Of a stretch of DNA of 5,880 nt, positions 5,840 through 5,880 are shown piece after piece. The DNA is from Anaerolineae bacterium (GTDB lineage Bacteria > Chloroflexota > Anaerolineae > Anaerolineales > Villigracilaceae), in NCBI GenBank assembly GCA_003158885.1, contig PMLN01000090.1:5842-11721 (forward strand), given 5' to 3'. Positions within the stretch are counted from its first letter, which is position 1. Every line of letters starts with the position of its first letter. The notes under the pieces were generated by a model, which had not been told where the DNA came from, ran no database searches, and saw nothing but the letters and a program-made list of their open reading frames with translations. A program made the translations under genes and the position numbers.

Positions 5840-5845
5840 CCTCCT
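5840..5845 (-). promoter_or_regulatory. Strong ribosome binding site for the GTG start of rplF
   Basis: The minus strand reads AGGAGG followed by T, a perfect complement to the 16S anti-Shine-Dalgarno core, 6 nt before the GTG. It justifies the GTG start and is the strongest such site in the window. Confidence 0.85.
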
Positions 5846-5850
5846 GCCTT

Positions 5851-5880
5851 CTACCAGACCTTGCAAAGGATCTCGCCGCC
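5851..5880 (-). CDS. rpsH: 30S ribosomal protein S8 (last nine codons, cut by window edge)
   Basis: Only the 3' end is present. Reading the minus strand from the right edge gives GGEILCKVW followed by a TAG stop at 5851-5853. This matches the C-terminal signature of bacterial S8 (typically GGEILC-x-V-W), a 16S rRNA-binding protein that in E. coli also represses the spc operon. Its position directly before rplF is the universal spc-operon order (rpsH-rplF-rplR-rpsE), which adds weight to a short match. The rest of the gene lies outside the window. Identification rests on nine residues plus context. Confidence 0.88.
   Translation of the reverse strand, partial: GGEILCKVW

Overview
The window is a stretch of a bacterial spc/alpha ribosomal-protein gene cluster, read entirely from the minus strand. 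From right to left, in transcription order, it carries the last codons of rpsH (S8), then rplF (L6), rplR (L18), rpsE (S5), rpmD (L30), rplO (L15), secY, adk, map, rpmJ (L36), rpsM (S13) and the first 68 codons of rpsK (S11). Coding density is very high. Most gaps are 2 to 22 nt and two junctions overlap (rpsE/rpmD by 8 nt, adk/map by 1 nt). The only larger gap is 87 nt, between map and rpmJ. It holds a good sigma-70-type promoter candidate and a clear ribosome binding site.

The organism is a bacterium of moderate GC content with classical Shine-Dalgarno sites and a sigma-70-like -10 box. The order secY-adk-map-rpmJ-rpsM-rpsK is typical of Gram-positive and Chloroflexota-like clusters, not of Escherichia coli, where adk and map lie elsewhere. 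The style of SecY, L15, S11 and Adk reminds me most of Chloroflexota, perhaps Anaerolineae. That is a judgement from memory and is only weakly supported. The sequence is chromosomal housekeeping DNA, with no sign of mobile elements, tRNAs, CRISPR arrays or horizontal transfer.

Functionally, the genes supply large- and small-subunit ribosomal proteins, the channel of the Sec translocon (SecY), adenylate kinase for nucleotide balance, and methionine aminopeptidase, which trims nascent chains at the ribosome exit. All are growth-rate-linked functions that suit co-transcription.

I found no novel system. The points worth a second look are within known genes: a histidine in SecY at the position of the near-invariant, functionally critical arginine of the fifth cytoplasmic loop (E. 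coli R357); an adenylate kinase lid with only half of the usual zinc ligands; no infA in its common place between map and rpmJ; and a promoter in that same gap that may split the cluster into two transcription units. Three annotated starts rest on ribosome binding sites: rpsE at 4895, map at 1591, and adk with a GTG start at 2268.
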